64,000 bases of DNA from CAVRJC01 sp963721435. Its GTDB lineage: Bacteria; Actinomycetota; Acidimicrobiia; IMCC26256; DASPTH01. Where the stretch lies: positions 1-64,000 of the forward strand of contig CAVRJC010000003.1 of the NCBI GenBank assembly GCA_963721435.1, given 5' to 3'. Below, piece after piece: positions 34,346 to 43,591 of this stretch. The translations under genes and the position numbers were made by a program. Position 1 is the stretch's first letter. The number at the start of each line of letters is the position of its first letter. The notes under the pieces were generated by a model. The model was not told the origin of the DNA. It worked only from the letters and a program-made list of their open reading frames with translations, and made no database searches.

Positions 34346-34606
34346 GTGGACGCCGCCGACGAGACGGCAAGAGAGCAGAAGGGGTACGGCGACGGGCTGA
34401 CCCAGGCATTGACCCTCGTGGTCGGTCCTGTGCTCTTCGGCGCACTGGGCGCCTTGCTCGATCACCTGCTCGGTACCGCCCCGCTGTTCCTCATCATCCT
34501 CGGCCTGTTCGGCGTGCTCGCCTCCGCCGTCACCGCGTACTACGAGTACAAGGGCCGCATGGCGCTTCACGAAGAGGGGAAGCCGTGGGCACGACGCATG
34601 CGGTGA
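34346..34606 (+). CDS. AtpZ/AtpI-type ATP synthase assembly protein
   Basis: 86 residues with two transmembrane helices (LTLVVGPVLFGALGALLDHL and PLFLIILGLFGVLASAVTAY), the size and layout of the F0F1-ATPase gene1 (AtpZ) family. The GTG at 34346 follows GAGGGGGA with good spacing, so it is preferred to an ATG 20 codons upstream. It overlaps the next gene by 22 bases. Related proteins help c-ring assembly or divalent cation uptake, but this is not shown for actinobacteria. Confidence 0.8.
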   Translation: MDAADETAREQKGYGDGLTQALTLVVGPVLFGALGALLDHLLGTAPLFLIILGLFGVLASAVTAYYEYKGRMALHEEGKPWARRMR

Positions 34607-35055
34607 ACCCCCCCGTCGCCTACGAGGGCGAGATCGCGCGCGACCTCGTGCGGCGCATGCTCCTCGTCACGCCGATCGTGCTGCTCGTCGCCGGCGTGTT
34701 CCGCGGCCTCGACGGCCTCGTCAGCGCTTTGATCGGGCTCGTGCTGGTGGCGCTCAACTTCCTCGCGTCGGCGCGGCTCATCACCTGGGTCGCGCAGCGC
34801 TCGCCCGGCGCGGTCATGGGCGTCATGCTCGGCGGCTTCGTCGTACGCATCGGCATCCTCTTCGGCATCGCGCTCGCGCTCGAGCAGGTGTCGTGGATCG
34901 ACGTCCCCGTGCTCGTGCTCACGGTCGCGGTGGTGCACATCTCGCTGCTCACGTGGGAGACCCGCCACGTGAGCCTCACGCTCGGTGCGCCCGGCCTCAA
35001 GCCGGGCAAGAGCTACGGCCACGAGAGATTCGGCCAAGAGAAACTAGGAAGGTAG
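34585..35055 (+). CDS. ATP synthase subunit I-like protein
   Basis: 156 residues with four hydrophobic segments: LLVTPIVLLVAGVFRGL, ALIGLVLVALNFLASARLI, MGVMLGGFVVRIGILFGIAL and VPVLVLTVAVVHISLL. This is the ATP-synt_I layout (AtpI), found just before atpB in most operons. The GTG at 34585 lies inside the preceding gene and is preceded by gaagagggga. The C-terminal tail is cytoplasmic and charged (KPGKSYGHERFGQEKLGR). Confidence 0.78.
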   Translation: MGTTHAVNPPVAYEGEIARDLVRRMLLVTPIVLLVAGVFRGLDGLVSALIGLVLVALNFLASARLITWVAQRSPGAVMGVMLGGFVVRIGILFGIALALEQVSWIDVPVLVLTVAVVHISLLTWETRHVSLTLGAPGLKPGKSYGHERFGQEKLGR

Positions 35056-35058
35056 GAA

Positions 35059-35832
35059 TTGCCTGTTCTCGGCGGTTTCGTGTTCCCACCGGTCGACGAG
35101 CTCTTCCGGTGGAAGGACATCTGGTTCGAAGGAACGCCGTTCGCGATCAACAAGACGGTGATCCTGATCATCCTCTCGTCGATCTTCGTGATCGCCTTCA
35201 TGTTCTCGGGCAGCCGGAAGATGAAGCTGCAGCCGAGCGGCATGCAGAACGTCGTCGAGATGACGTACGAGTTCATCGACAACGGCATCACGAGAGACGT
35301 CGTCGGTCATGACGCGGAGCGGTACACGCCGTTCCTCGGCACCCTCTTCCTCTGGATCCTCTTCCTCAACTTCTGGGAAGTGATCCCCGGCATCCAGTTC
35401 CCCCCGACGTCTCGCATGGGTGTCCCGGGGTTCCTGGCGATCATGGTCTACGGGATCTACCTGTTCGTCGGGTTCAAGCACCACAAGCTCAAGTACCTCA
35501 CCGGGCACCTGTTCCCGCCGGGTGTGCCGAAATTCCTCTACATCCTCGTGACGCCGATCGAGTTCGTGCAGCTGTTCCTCGTGCGGCCCTTCTCGCTCGC
35601 AGTCCGACTTCTCGCCAACATGATGGCGGGCCACATCCTGCTCACCGCGCTGTCGCTGCTCACGGCGTACGCGGTGAACAACGTCGGCGTCCTCAAGCTC
35701 GTGGCGATCCCCGCGTTCGCACTGAACGTGGCAGTCACGGGATTCGAGATCCTCGTCGGCTTCCTGCAGGCGTACATCTTCACGCTGCTCGCCGCCGTCT
35801 ACATCGGCGACTCGCTGCACCCTGATCACTGA
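35059..35832 (+). CDS. atpB: ATP synthase F0 subunit a
   Basis: 257 residues. Forms the proton half-channels against the c-ring. The essential arginine lies in FSLAVRLLANMMAGHILL. PFLGTLFLWILFLNFWEVIP and NVAVTGFEILVGFLQAYIFT, followed by LLAAVYIGDSLHPDH, are standard. The start is the TTG at 35059 with AGGAAGGTAGGAA before it, three bases after the preceding stop. It is followed by atpE after a 36-base gap. Confidence 0.96.
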   Translation: MPVLGGFVFPPVDELFRWKDIWFEGTPFAINKTVILIILSSIFVIAFMFSGSRKMKLQPSGMQNVVEMTYEFIDNGITRDVVGHDAERYTPFLGTLFLWILFLNFWEVIPGIQFPPTSRMGVPGFLAIMVYGIYLFVGFKHHKLKYLTGHLFPPGVPKFLYILVTPIEFVQLFLVRPFSLAVRLLANMMAGHILLTALSLLTAYAVNNVGVLKLVAIPAFALNVAVTGFEILVGFLQAYIFTLLAAVYIGDSLHPDH

Positions 35833-35868
35833 CAGCTCGCAACCGAAAACAACCAGGAGATAACCATC

Positions 35869-36129
35869 ATGTCCACTCTGCTCCTTGCGGCCCAGCAGGC
35901 CGGTGAGCTCAAGGCCGGTCTGCAGTCGATCGGTGCCGGCATCGTGTACGGCGCCGCGGCCATCGGCCCGGGCATCGGCATCGGCCTCGTGGTCGGCAGC
36001 GCCATCACCGCGATGGCCCGTCAACCCGAGATGCAGGGCACCATCCGCACGACGATGTTCCTCGGTATCGCGTTCACCGAGGCGCTCGCCCTGTTCGGTT
36101 TCGTGCTCTTCTTCCTCGCCAAGAGCTAG
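35869..36129 (+). CDS. atpE: ATP synthase F0 subunit c
   Basis: 86 residues forming a two-helix hairpin. Helix 1 has YGAAAIGPGIGIGLVVGS (glycine-rich, GxGxG type), the polar loop is ARQPEMQG and helix 2 has the ion-carrying Glu in IAFTEALALFG. The Na+-type ligand set (Gln in helix 1, Ser/Thr after the Glu) is absent, so H+ is the coupling ion. An N-terminal extension of about 15 residues (STLLLAAQQAGELKAG) precedes helix 1. Strong aaccaggagataacc lies before the ATG. Confidence 0.97.
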   Translation: MSTLLLAAQQAGELKAGLQSIGAGIVYGAAAIGPGIGIGLVVGSAITAMARQPEMQGTIRTTMFLGIAFTEALALFGFVLFFLAKS

Positions 36130-36138
36130 GGGAACGCT

Positions 36139-36681
36139 GTGCTTGCAACCTTGTTCCTCGCTGCCGCGAAGGTGGAGGACGTCAAGGCCAAGAACCCGAT
36201 CCTGCCCGAGGGCAAAGAGATCCTCTGGGCGTCGATCGCGTTCGTCATCGTGTTGTCGTTGCTGGCGTGGAAGGCGTGGCCTGCGGTGAAGGCCGGGCTC
36301 AAGGCGCGCCAGGACCGCATCGCGAGCGACCTCAGCAAGGCCGAGGAGGCACGCGTGGAAGCCGAGACCTCGCTCGAGGACTACCGCCGTCAGCTCGCGG
36401 ATGCGCGCAATGAGGCGGCCGGGATCATCGAAGAGGCCCGTCAGGATGCCGAGCGCGTGCGCCGGGAGCGCATCGCCGCGATCGACGACGAGCTCGCAGG
36501 CATGCGTGCGCGTGCGGCCGAGGACATCCGGCTCGCCACGGAGCGGGCGATGAGCGACCTCTCGACGCGCGTCGCCGAGCTGTCGATCGAATTGGCCGAG
36601 AAGGTCGTCGAGCGCAACCTCGACCACGACACGCAGATCGCGCTGATCGAGAACTACATCAACCAGGTAGGGAGCAACTAA
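36139..36681 (+). CDS. atpF: ATP synthase F0 subunit b
   Basis: 180 residues. One N-terminal helix (ILWASIAFVIVLSLLAWKAW) anchors a long charged coiled coil (SKAEEARVEAETSLEDYRRQ, LADARNEAAGIIEEARQDAE) that forms the peripheral stalk. It ends in a delta-binding segment. The start is the GTG at 36139 after ctagggga. It is separate from atpH, unlike the b-delta fusion of mycobacteria. Confidence 0.95.
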   Translation: MLATLFLAAAKVEDVKAKNPILPEGKEILWASIAFVIVLSLLAWKAWPAVKAGLKARQDRIASDLSKAEEARVEAETSLEDYRRQLADARNEAAGIIEEARQDAERVRRERIAAIDDELAGMRARAAEDIRLATERAMSDLSTRVAELSIELAEKVVERNLDHDTQIALIENYINQVGSN

Positions 36682-36683
36682 CC

Positions 36684-37214
36684 GTGCCCGAGAGCTCGCG
36701 GATCGAGGCGTACGCCAACGCGCTCCTCGAAGTCGCGCGCGTGGAAGGCCACCTCGCAGAAGTCGAGGATGAGCTGTTCCGATTCGCGCGCACCTTCGAG
36801 GGCAACGACGAACTGCGCATGGCGCTGAGCGACCGCGCGTTGCCCGCCGACCGCCGGGTCGCGGTGGTCGAGGAGCTGCTCGGCGAGAAGGCCCTGCAGA
36901 CGAGCATGGCCCTCGCCTCGTTCGTGGTCTCGTCGGGACGCGCCGGTGAGTTCTCGGAGATCGTCGACCGGTTCGTGGAGCTCGCCGCCGCGGAGCGGAA
37001 GCAAGCCATCGCGGAGGTGCGCAGCGCGATCCCGCTCGACCAGGAGCAGATCGATCGCCTGCGGGTCGCGCTGAACCGTGCAACCGACAAGGACGTCGAA
37101 GTGAAGGTGATCGTCGATCCGTCGGTGATGGGCGGCATCGTGGCCACCATCGGCGACATCGTGATCGACGGCTCCGTCCGTCATCGGCTCGAGCAACTGA
37201 AAGAGCAGATCTGA
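36684..37214 (+). CDS. atpH: ATP synthase F1 subunit delta
   Basis: 176 residues. RIEAYANALLEVARVEGHLA starts the helical N-terminal domain that sits on alpha. FVELAAAERKQAIAEVRSAI and KVIVDPSVMGGIVATIGDIV, with IDGSVRHRLEQLKEQI, are the conserved C-terminal part that binds subunit b. The GTG start lies 2 bases after the atpF stop, and the atpA ATG follows the stop with a one-base gap. Confidence 0.94.
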   Translation: MPESSRIEAYANALLEVARVEGHLAEVEDELFRFARTFEGNDELRMALSDRALPADRRVAVVEELLGEKALQTSMALASFVVSSGRAGEFSEIVDRFVELAAAERKQAIAEVRSAIPLDQEQIDRLRVALNRATDKDVEVKVIVDPSVMGGIVATIGDIVIDGSVRHRLEQLKEQI

Positions 37215-37215
37215 C

Positions 37216-38751
37216 ATGCCTGAATTGACCATCAATGCCGACGAGATCGCTGCGGCACTGCACAAGCACATCGACACGTTCACGCCGTCGCTCTCGCAAG
37301 CCCAAGTCGGCCGCGTGCTCGAGGTCGGTGACGGCATCGCGCGTGTCGGGGGCCTGCCGTCCACCTCGGTGAACGAGGTGCTCGAGTTCGAGGGGGGAAT
37401 CCTCGGCCTCGCCCTGAACCTCGACGAAGAGTCGATCGGCGCCGTGGTGCTGGGCAGTGCGAGCCACATCGAAGAAGGTGGCTCGGTCAAGGGGACCGGG
37501 CGCATCCTCTCGGTACCCGTCGGCGACGCGCTGATCGGCCGGGTCGTCAACGCGCTCGGCCAGGCGATCGACGGCAAGGGCCCGATCGCGACGTCGGAGA
37601 CCCGACGGCTCGAGGTGCAGGCACCGGGCATCGTCGGCCGCCAGCCCGTGCACGAGCCGCTGCAGACCGGCATCAAGGCCATCGACGCGATGACGCCGAT
37701 CGGGCGCGGTCAGCGTGAGCTCATCATCGGCGACCGCAAGACCGGCAAGACCACCGTCGCCATCGACACGATCCTCGCCCAGAAGGGCCAGGGCGTGAAG
37801 TGCATCTACGTCGCGATCGGCCAGAAGGGCTCGACCGTCGCGCAGACCGTCGCCACCCTCGAAGAGCACGGCGCGATGGAGTACACGGTCGTCGTCAACG
37901 CCCCCGCCGCCGACGAGGCCGTGTTCAAGTACCTCGCCCCGTACGCCGGCTGCGCGATCGGCCAGCACTGGATGGACCACGGCGAAGCCGCGCTGGTCGT
38001 CTACGACGACCTCTCGAAGCAGGCCGAGTCGTACCGCCAGATCTCGCTGCTGCTCCGCCGCCCACCGGGACGTGAGGCGTACCCCGGCGACGTCTTCTAC
38101 CTCCACAGCCGCCTGCTCGAGCGCGCCGCGAAGCTCAGCGAGGCGCTCGGGGGCGGATCGCTCACCGCGTTGCCGATCATCGAGACCAAGGCCGGCGACG
38201 TCTCGGCGTACATCCCGACCAACGTGATCTCGATCACCGACGGCCAGATCTACCTCCAGGAGAACCTGTTCCGCTCGGGTGTGCGGCCCGCGGTCGACGT
38301 GGGTATCTCGGTCTCCCGGGTCGGTGGTGCCGCGCAGGTCAAGGCCATGCGCTCGGTCGCCGGAACGCTGAAGGTCGACCTCGCGCAGTTCCGTGACCTC
38401 GAGGCCTTCGCGACGTTCGCATCGGACCTCGACGCGGTGTCGAAGGCCCAGCTCGAGCGTGGCTACCGGCTCGTCGAGCTGCTCAAGCAGCCGCTGAACT
38501 CGCCGATGCCGGTCGAGCTCCAGGTGCTGTCGGTGTTCGCGGGCACGAGCGGTGTCCTCGACGACCTCCCGGTCAGCGAGGTCAAGCGCTTCGAGACCGA
38601 GCTCCATGAGTACTTCAGCACGCGCTACTCGGGCCTCCTCGCCGAGATCCGCGACACCGGCGCACTCCCCGGCGACGACGCGTTGTCGGCCGCGGTGAAC
38701 GACTTCCACGCCTCGTTCGTCGCCGGTCTCGCCGACGCCGCGAGCGAATAG
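37216..38751 (+). CDS. atpA: ATP synthase F1 subunit alpha
   Basis: 511 residues. Non-catalytic nucleotide-binding subunit. The beta-barrel start ends at LEVGDGIARVGGLPSTSVNE. The P-loop is IIGDRKTGKTTVAIDTI, and VYDDLSKQAESYRQISLLLR and the arginine-finger segment DVGISVSRVGGAAQ are intact. The N-terminal helix (ELTINADEIAAALHKHIDTF) binds delta. The length is typical. Confidence 0.98.
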   Translation: MPELTINADEIAAALHKHIDTFTPSLSQAQVGRVLEVGDGIARVGGLPSTSVNEVLEFEGGILGLALNLDEESIGAVVLGSASHIEEGGSVKGTGRILSVPVGDALIGRVVNALGQAIDGKGPIATSETRRLEVQAPGIVGRQPVHEPLQTGIKAIDAMTPIGRGQRELIIGDRKTGKTTVAIDTILAQKGQGVKCIYVAIGQKGSTVAQTVATLEEHGAMEYTVVVNAPAADEAVFKYLAPYAGCAIGQHWMDHGEAALVVYDDLSKQAESYRQISLLLRRPPGREAYPGDVFYLHSRLLERAAKLSEALGGGSLTALPIIETKAGDVSAYIPTNVISITDGQIYLQENLFRSGVRPAVDVGISVSRVGGAAQVKAMRSVAGTLKVDLAQFRDLEAFATFASDLDAVSKAQLERGYRLVELLKQPLNSPMPVELQVLSVFAGTSGVLDDLPVSEVKRFETELHEYFSTRYSGLLAEIRDTGALPGDDALSAAVNDFHASFVAGLADAASE

Positions 38752-38760
38752 CGGTTCACG

Positions 38761-39747
38761 ATGGCCGGTGGTCGCGAGAGGATCCTGCGCAGGCGGATCA
38801 AGAGCATCCAGTCGACGCAGAAGATCACGCGCGCGCAGGAGCTCATCGCGGCCAGCCGCATCGCGAAGGCGTCCGCGCAGGTCGCGGCGGCGCAGCCGTA
38901 CAGCGAGACCATCACGCAGGTCGTGCGCGACCTCGCGGCAGGTGGTGGGCCGAGCGGGAGCGTGTTGCTCAGCCAGCCCGACGAGATCCGCAAGGTCGGG
39001 TACATCGTCGTGGTCGGCGACCGCGGCCTGTGTGGCGCGTACAACTCCACGGTGATCCGCACCGCGGAGCGGGCGATCGCGGAGCAGCAGCGGCTCGGGC
39101 GTGACTACTCGCTCGTGCTCGCGGGCCGCAAGGCCGAGGGCTACTTCCGCTACCGCGACTACCGCATCGACGCCGCGTTCAGCGGCTTCTCGCAGCAGCC
39201 CGCGTTCGAGGACGCGCGCGCGATCGGGGCCGCCGCCACCGGGCTCTTCGTCGACGGTGACACCGATGTCGTGGAGATCATCTACACCAAGTTCGAGAGC
39301 GCCGGCACCCAGACGGTCGAGCGGGAGCGACTGATGCCGCTGAGCCGCGAGGACATCGCGAGCGAGCCGGTGCCCGGGGGAGAGCCTCCGGTGCGCGCGG
39401 GCTACGAGTTCGAGCCGTCGGCCGAGGGCATCCTCGACCTGCTGCTCCCGCGCTACGTCGACTCGCGCGTGTACGCGGCCCTGCTCAACGCGGCGGCGTC
39501 GGAGCACGCGGCCCGGCAACGGGCGATGAAGTCCGCCACTGACAACGCTGAAGACCTCATCACCAGCCTGAGCCGTAGCATGAACCGCGCCCGTCAGGAC
39601 GCGATCACCACCGAGATCATGGAGATCGTGAGCGGGGCGGAAGCGCTCCGTTCCGGCGGCGGTGCCGCCCATGCCGACGACCTCCTCACCGACACCATCG
39701 AAGGCCGCAAGGAAGACTTGTTCGCCGCGCGCCACGCCGACAACTGA
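38761..39747 (+). CDS. atpG: ATP synthase F1 subunit gamma
   Basis: 328 residues, the central rotor shaft. AGGRERILRRRIKSIQSTQK and TRAQELIAASRIAKA form the N-terminal helix, VVGDRGLCGAYNSTVIR the Rossmann-like core, and RQRAMKSATDNAEDLITSLS with RARQDAITTEIMEIVSGAEA the C-terminal helix. It is about 35 residues longer than usual, because of an insertion near residue 200-215 (SEPVPGGEPPVRAG) and a long tail after the C-terminal helix. Actinobacterial gamma subunits often carry extra loops, thought in mycobacteria to suppress ATP hydrolysis; that is not established here. Confidence 0.96.
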   Translation: MAGGRERILRRRIKSIQSTQKITRAQELIAASRIAKASAQVAAAQPYSETITQVVRDLAAGGGPSGSVLLSQPDEIRKVGYIVVVGDRGLCGAYNSTVIRTAERAIAEQQRLGRDYSLVLAGRKAEGYFRYRDYRIDAAFSGFSQQPAFEDARAIGAAATGLFVDGDTDVVEIIYTKFESAGTQTVERERLMPLSREDIASEPVPGGEPPVRAGYEFEPSAEGILDLLLPRYVDSRVYAALLNAAASEHAARQRAMKSATDNAEDLITSLSRSMNRARQDAITTEIMEIVSGAEALRSGGGAAHADDLLTDTIEGRKEDLFAARHADN

Positions 39748-39772
39748 TCACCCGATACAGGAGCACCTCCCC

Positions 39773-41221
<1,449 letters not shown>

Positions 41222-41227
41222 TCCCCG

Positions 41228-41620
41228 ATGCCGCTCGCCGTGCAACTGGTCTCACCCGAACGGATCCTGTTCGAGGGCGAAGCCGAGATGGTCGTGTGCC
41301 GTCCCGTCGACGGTGAGATCGCGTTCCTCGCCGGCCATGTGCCCTTCCTCGGCGCGCTGCGCGACGACCCCGTACGGATCCTGATGGCCGGTGGCGCGGA
41401 GACCGCGGTGGCGGTGCACGGCGGGTTCGTCGAGGTGAGCAACGACCACGTGGTGGTGCTCTCCGACCTCGCCGAGCTCAAGGAGCAGATCGACGTGCCC
41501 CGGGCCGAGGCGGCCAAGCGGGCGGCGGAGGACATCCTGGCCCGCGACCCCGAGAACGAAGAAGCGGCCGCGGCGCTGGCCCGGGCCGAGACCCGCCTCA
41601 AGGTCGCCGCCGGCGCCTGA
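41228..41620 (+). CDS. atpC: ATP synthase F1 subunit epsilon
   Basis: 130 residues. PLAVQLVSPERILFEGEAEM and DGEIAFLAGHVPFLGAL form the beta sandwich. LAELKEQIDVPRAEAAKRAA, followed by DPENEEAAAALARAETRLKV, is the helical hairpin that can inhibit ATP hydrolysis. The ATG lies 6 bases after the atpD stop. It is the last gene of the operon; no clear terminator hairpin follows in the 60-base gap. Confidence 0.96.
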   Translation: MPLAVQLVSPERILFEGEAEMVVCRPVDGEIAFLAGHVPFLGALRDDPVRILMAGGAETAVAVHGGFVEVSNDHVVVLSDLAELKEQIDVPRAEAAKRAAEDILARDPENEEAAAALARAETRLKVAAGA

Positions 41621-41667
41621 TCCGCGCCTGACCCACACCCGACCGGGCGGCGCTCGCACCCCGTCAC

Positions 41668-41673
41668 TACCCT
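41668..41673 (+). promoter_or_regulatory. -10 hexamer TACCCT upstream of the TIM-barrel-like gene
   Basis: TACCCT ends 7 bases before the ATG at 41681. The 13-mer CGTCACTACCCTG is identical to that before prfA. Confidence 0.5.
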
Positions 41674-41680
41674 GCAGCGG

Positions 41681-42623
41681 ATGCGTCGGGGCCTGCTGCT
41701 GTTCGTCGCGTGGGCCGTGGGACTGGTGCCCACCGTCCTGCTCCCGGTGGTCGCTGCCGGGAACTGCCGCGCAGGCAGCCACTGCTTCGGCCGACGTCGA
41801 CCCGTACCGCGGGCTCGGCGCGTGGGTCGACTCCTTCGACTACGCACCGCGCCTGCAGTCCAACGGCAACCCGCCGCCGGTCACCGCTGCGAGCGTCGAC
41901 GACATGGCCCGCCTGGGCGTGCGCACGTTGTACGTGCAGGTGGCCAATCCCGACGGCGCGTCACCCGACCAGCTCACCGACGAAGCGCAGCTGCGCGAGA
42001 TCCTGACGCACGCGCGGACGTCGGGACTGAAGGTGGTCGCGTGGTACCTGCCGGGGCTCGCCGACGTCGCGCTCGACACGCGCATGATCAAGACGATCGT
42101 CGCGTTCCGCAGCGGCACCACACGCTTCGACACCGTCGCGCTCGACCTCGAGTACACGCAGGGTGAGCCCGACGTCACGGCCCGGAACGCCAACGCCGTC
42201 GAAGTGGCGCGCAACACGCGGAAGCTGCTCGGCACGAAGCGCGCGCTCGGCGCGATCGTGTACCCGGCGGTGCAGACGGAGGTGCTCAACCCCGTGCTGT
42301 GGCCGAACTTCCCGTACAAGAAGCTCGCCGAGTCGATCGACGTGTGGATGCCGATGACGTACTACACGTTCAGGTCCGATCCCTATCGTGACCCGTTCCG
42401 CTACACCGACGAGAGTGTCGCTCGGCTGCGCAAGCGGCTCGACGACGACAACGCGCCCGTGCACCCGATCGGGGGGATCGCCGACCAGACGTCGCCCGAG
42501 GACTACGTCGCGTTCCTGCGGGCGGTGAAGAGCACCAAGGCGATCGGGTACTCGGTGTACGACTTCAACACGACGTCGTCGAGCGCGTGGACGTACCTGC
42601 GCGGCGCCGGCCTTCCCGCGTGA
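41681..42623 (+). CDS. secreted TIM-barrel-like (glycoside-hydrolase-type) protein, frameshifted near 41760
   Basis: The ATG frame gives a signal peptide (RRGLLLFVAWAVGLVPTVLL-PVVAAG). The mature part, from ADVDPYRGLGAWVDSFDYAP onward, is in another frame. Removing one G of the GGG at 41759-41761 joins them into about 313 residues. The mature chain alternates strands and helices: LGVRTLYVQVAN, LKVVAWYLPG, FDTVALDLEY, LGAIVYPAVQ, IDVWMPMTYYTF, VHPIGGIAD and AIGYSVYDFN. This is a TIM-barrel rhythm with acidic strand ends, like uncharacterised glycoside hydrolases. The substrate is unknown. It stands alone after the ATP synthase operon. Confidence 0.72.
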
Positions 42624-42665
42624 CCGTCGTGCTGCCGACGAGCTGACGGCCCTCCTGATCGGGGT

Positions 42666-43541
42666 TCAGAGCTCGGCCGACCAGTCGCGCTGCTCGAGCA
42701 GGTCACGGACGTGCGCGAGGAACGCCGACGCGGTGGTGAGGCCGACGACGCGGCCGTCGAACGCGAGCGCGAGCACGCCGACGGGATGCACCGCGATCGT
42801 GTCCGTGCCGTCGTCGCCGGGCACGACCACCAGGCGCGGCCGCACCGCATCGGTCGCGAGGATCGCGACCTGCGGGATGTTGAGCACCGGGGCGGAGACG
42901 ATCGTGCCGAACGGGCCGGGATTGGTGATGGTGAAGGTCCCGCCGGTGACGTCGTCCGGTTGCAGGCGCCGCTCACGCGCTCGTCGCGCGAGCTCTCCGA
43001 TCCTCGACGAGAGCGCGCGGAGTCGCAGCGTGTGTGCGTCGTGCACGACGGGGACGACGAGGTCGACGTGGTCGAGGTCGACGGCGATGCCGAGGTGGAC
43101 CGGGTCGTGCGTCGTGATCTCCTCCCCGGAGACGGTCGCGTTGCAGAGAGGGAACTCGTCGAGCGCGTCGATCACCGCGCGGGCGACGAACGGGAGGTAC
43201 GAGAGCCCGGCGGGGCGCCGGACGTCATCGACTCGTCGATAGTCGCACTCGACCATCACGTAGGTGTGCGCCGCGGATGCCTTGGCCTCGATGAGCCGGC
43301 GCGCGGTCGTGCGGCGGAGCGCGCTGAACGGCTCGATCGCGTCGCTGGACTGCGACAGCACGTCGTCGCGCGTGACCCGTCCGCCGCGCCCGGTGCCGTG
43401 CAGGCGCGACGGGTCGATGGCGCGGTCGGTCGTGAGACGACGCACCGCAGGAGAGAGGAACGACGGCCCGCCGCGCGTGCGCTCGGCCCGTTGCCGGGCG
43501 GGGAGTGGTGGTGCGGCGGCGAGATCGTCGGTGCCCGTCAT
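42666..43541 (-). CDS. 2-oxo acid dehydrogenase E2-like protein without lipoyl domain or catalytic His
   Basis: 291 residues. A peripheral-subunit-binding domain (LSPAVRRLTTDRAIDPSRLH-GTGRGGRVTRDDV) is followed by an acyltransferase-like domain (RRTTARRLIEAKASAAHTYV, GIAVDLDHVDLVVPVVHDA, FTITNPGPFGTIVSAPVLN). There is no lipoyl domain before the binding domain. At the active site the usual DHRxxDG is DGRVVGL (262-268), so both the catalytic His and Asp are Gly. It is probably structural or regulatory rather than a working acyltransferase. It is divergent from the fused E1 gene with 50 bases between starts, so the two are likely co-regulated. Confidence 0.8.
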   Translation of the reverse strand: MTGTDDLAAAPPLPARQRAERTRGGPSFLSPAVRRLTTDRAIDPSRLHGTGRGGRVTRDDVLSQSSDAIEPFSALRRTTARRLIEAKASAAHTYVMVECDYRRVDDVRRPAGLSYLPFVARAVIDALDEFPLCNATVSGEEITTHDPVHLGIAVDLDHVDLVVPVVHDAHTLRLRALSSRIGELARRARERRLQPDDVTGGTFTITNPGPFGTIVSAPVLNIPQVAILATDAVRPRLVVVPGDDGTDTIAVHPVGVLALAFDGRVVGLTTASAFLAHVRDLLEQRDWSAEL

Positions 43542-43579
43542 TGCCCTCCAGCGTCGCGCGTCGTCGTGGAGCCCACTCG

Positions 43580-43585
43580 TATGCT
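43580..43585 (+). promoter_or_regulatory. -10 hexamer TATGCT of the E1 gene, probable leaderless start
   Basis: TATGCT ends 6 bases before the GTG at 43592, with gacgac between and no ribosome-binding site. Confidence 0.45.
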
Positions 43586-43591
43586 GACGAC

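Noticed and set aside
36684..37214. Possible b-delta fusion as in mycobacteria
   Set aside because: atpF (180 aa) and atpH (176 aa) are separate genes with their own GTG starts and a 2-base gap.
35044..39735. A 1563-codon open frame on the minus strand across the ATP synthase genes
   Set aside because: The plus strand encodes unmistakable ATP synthase subunits. Long antisense frames are expected at about 70% G+C, and the translation is Arg/Asp/Glu/His-rich with no domain.
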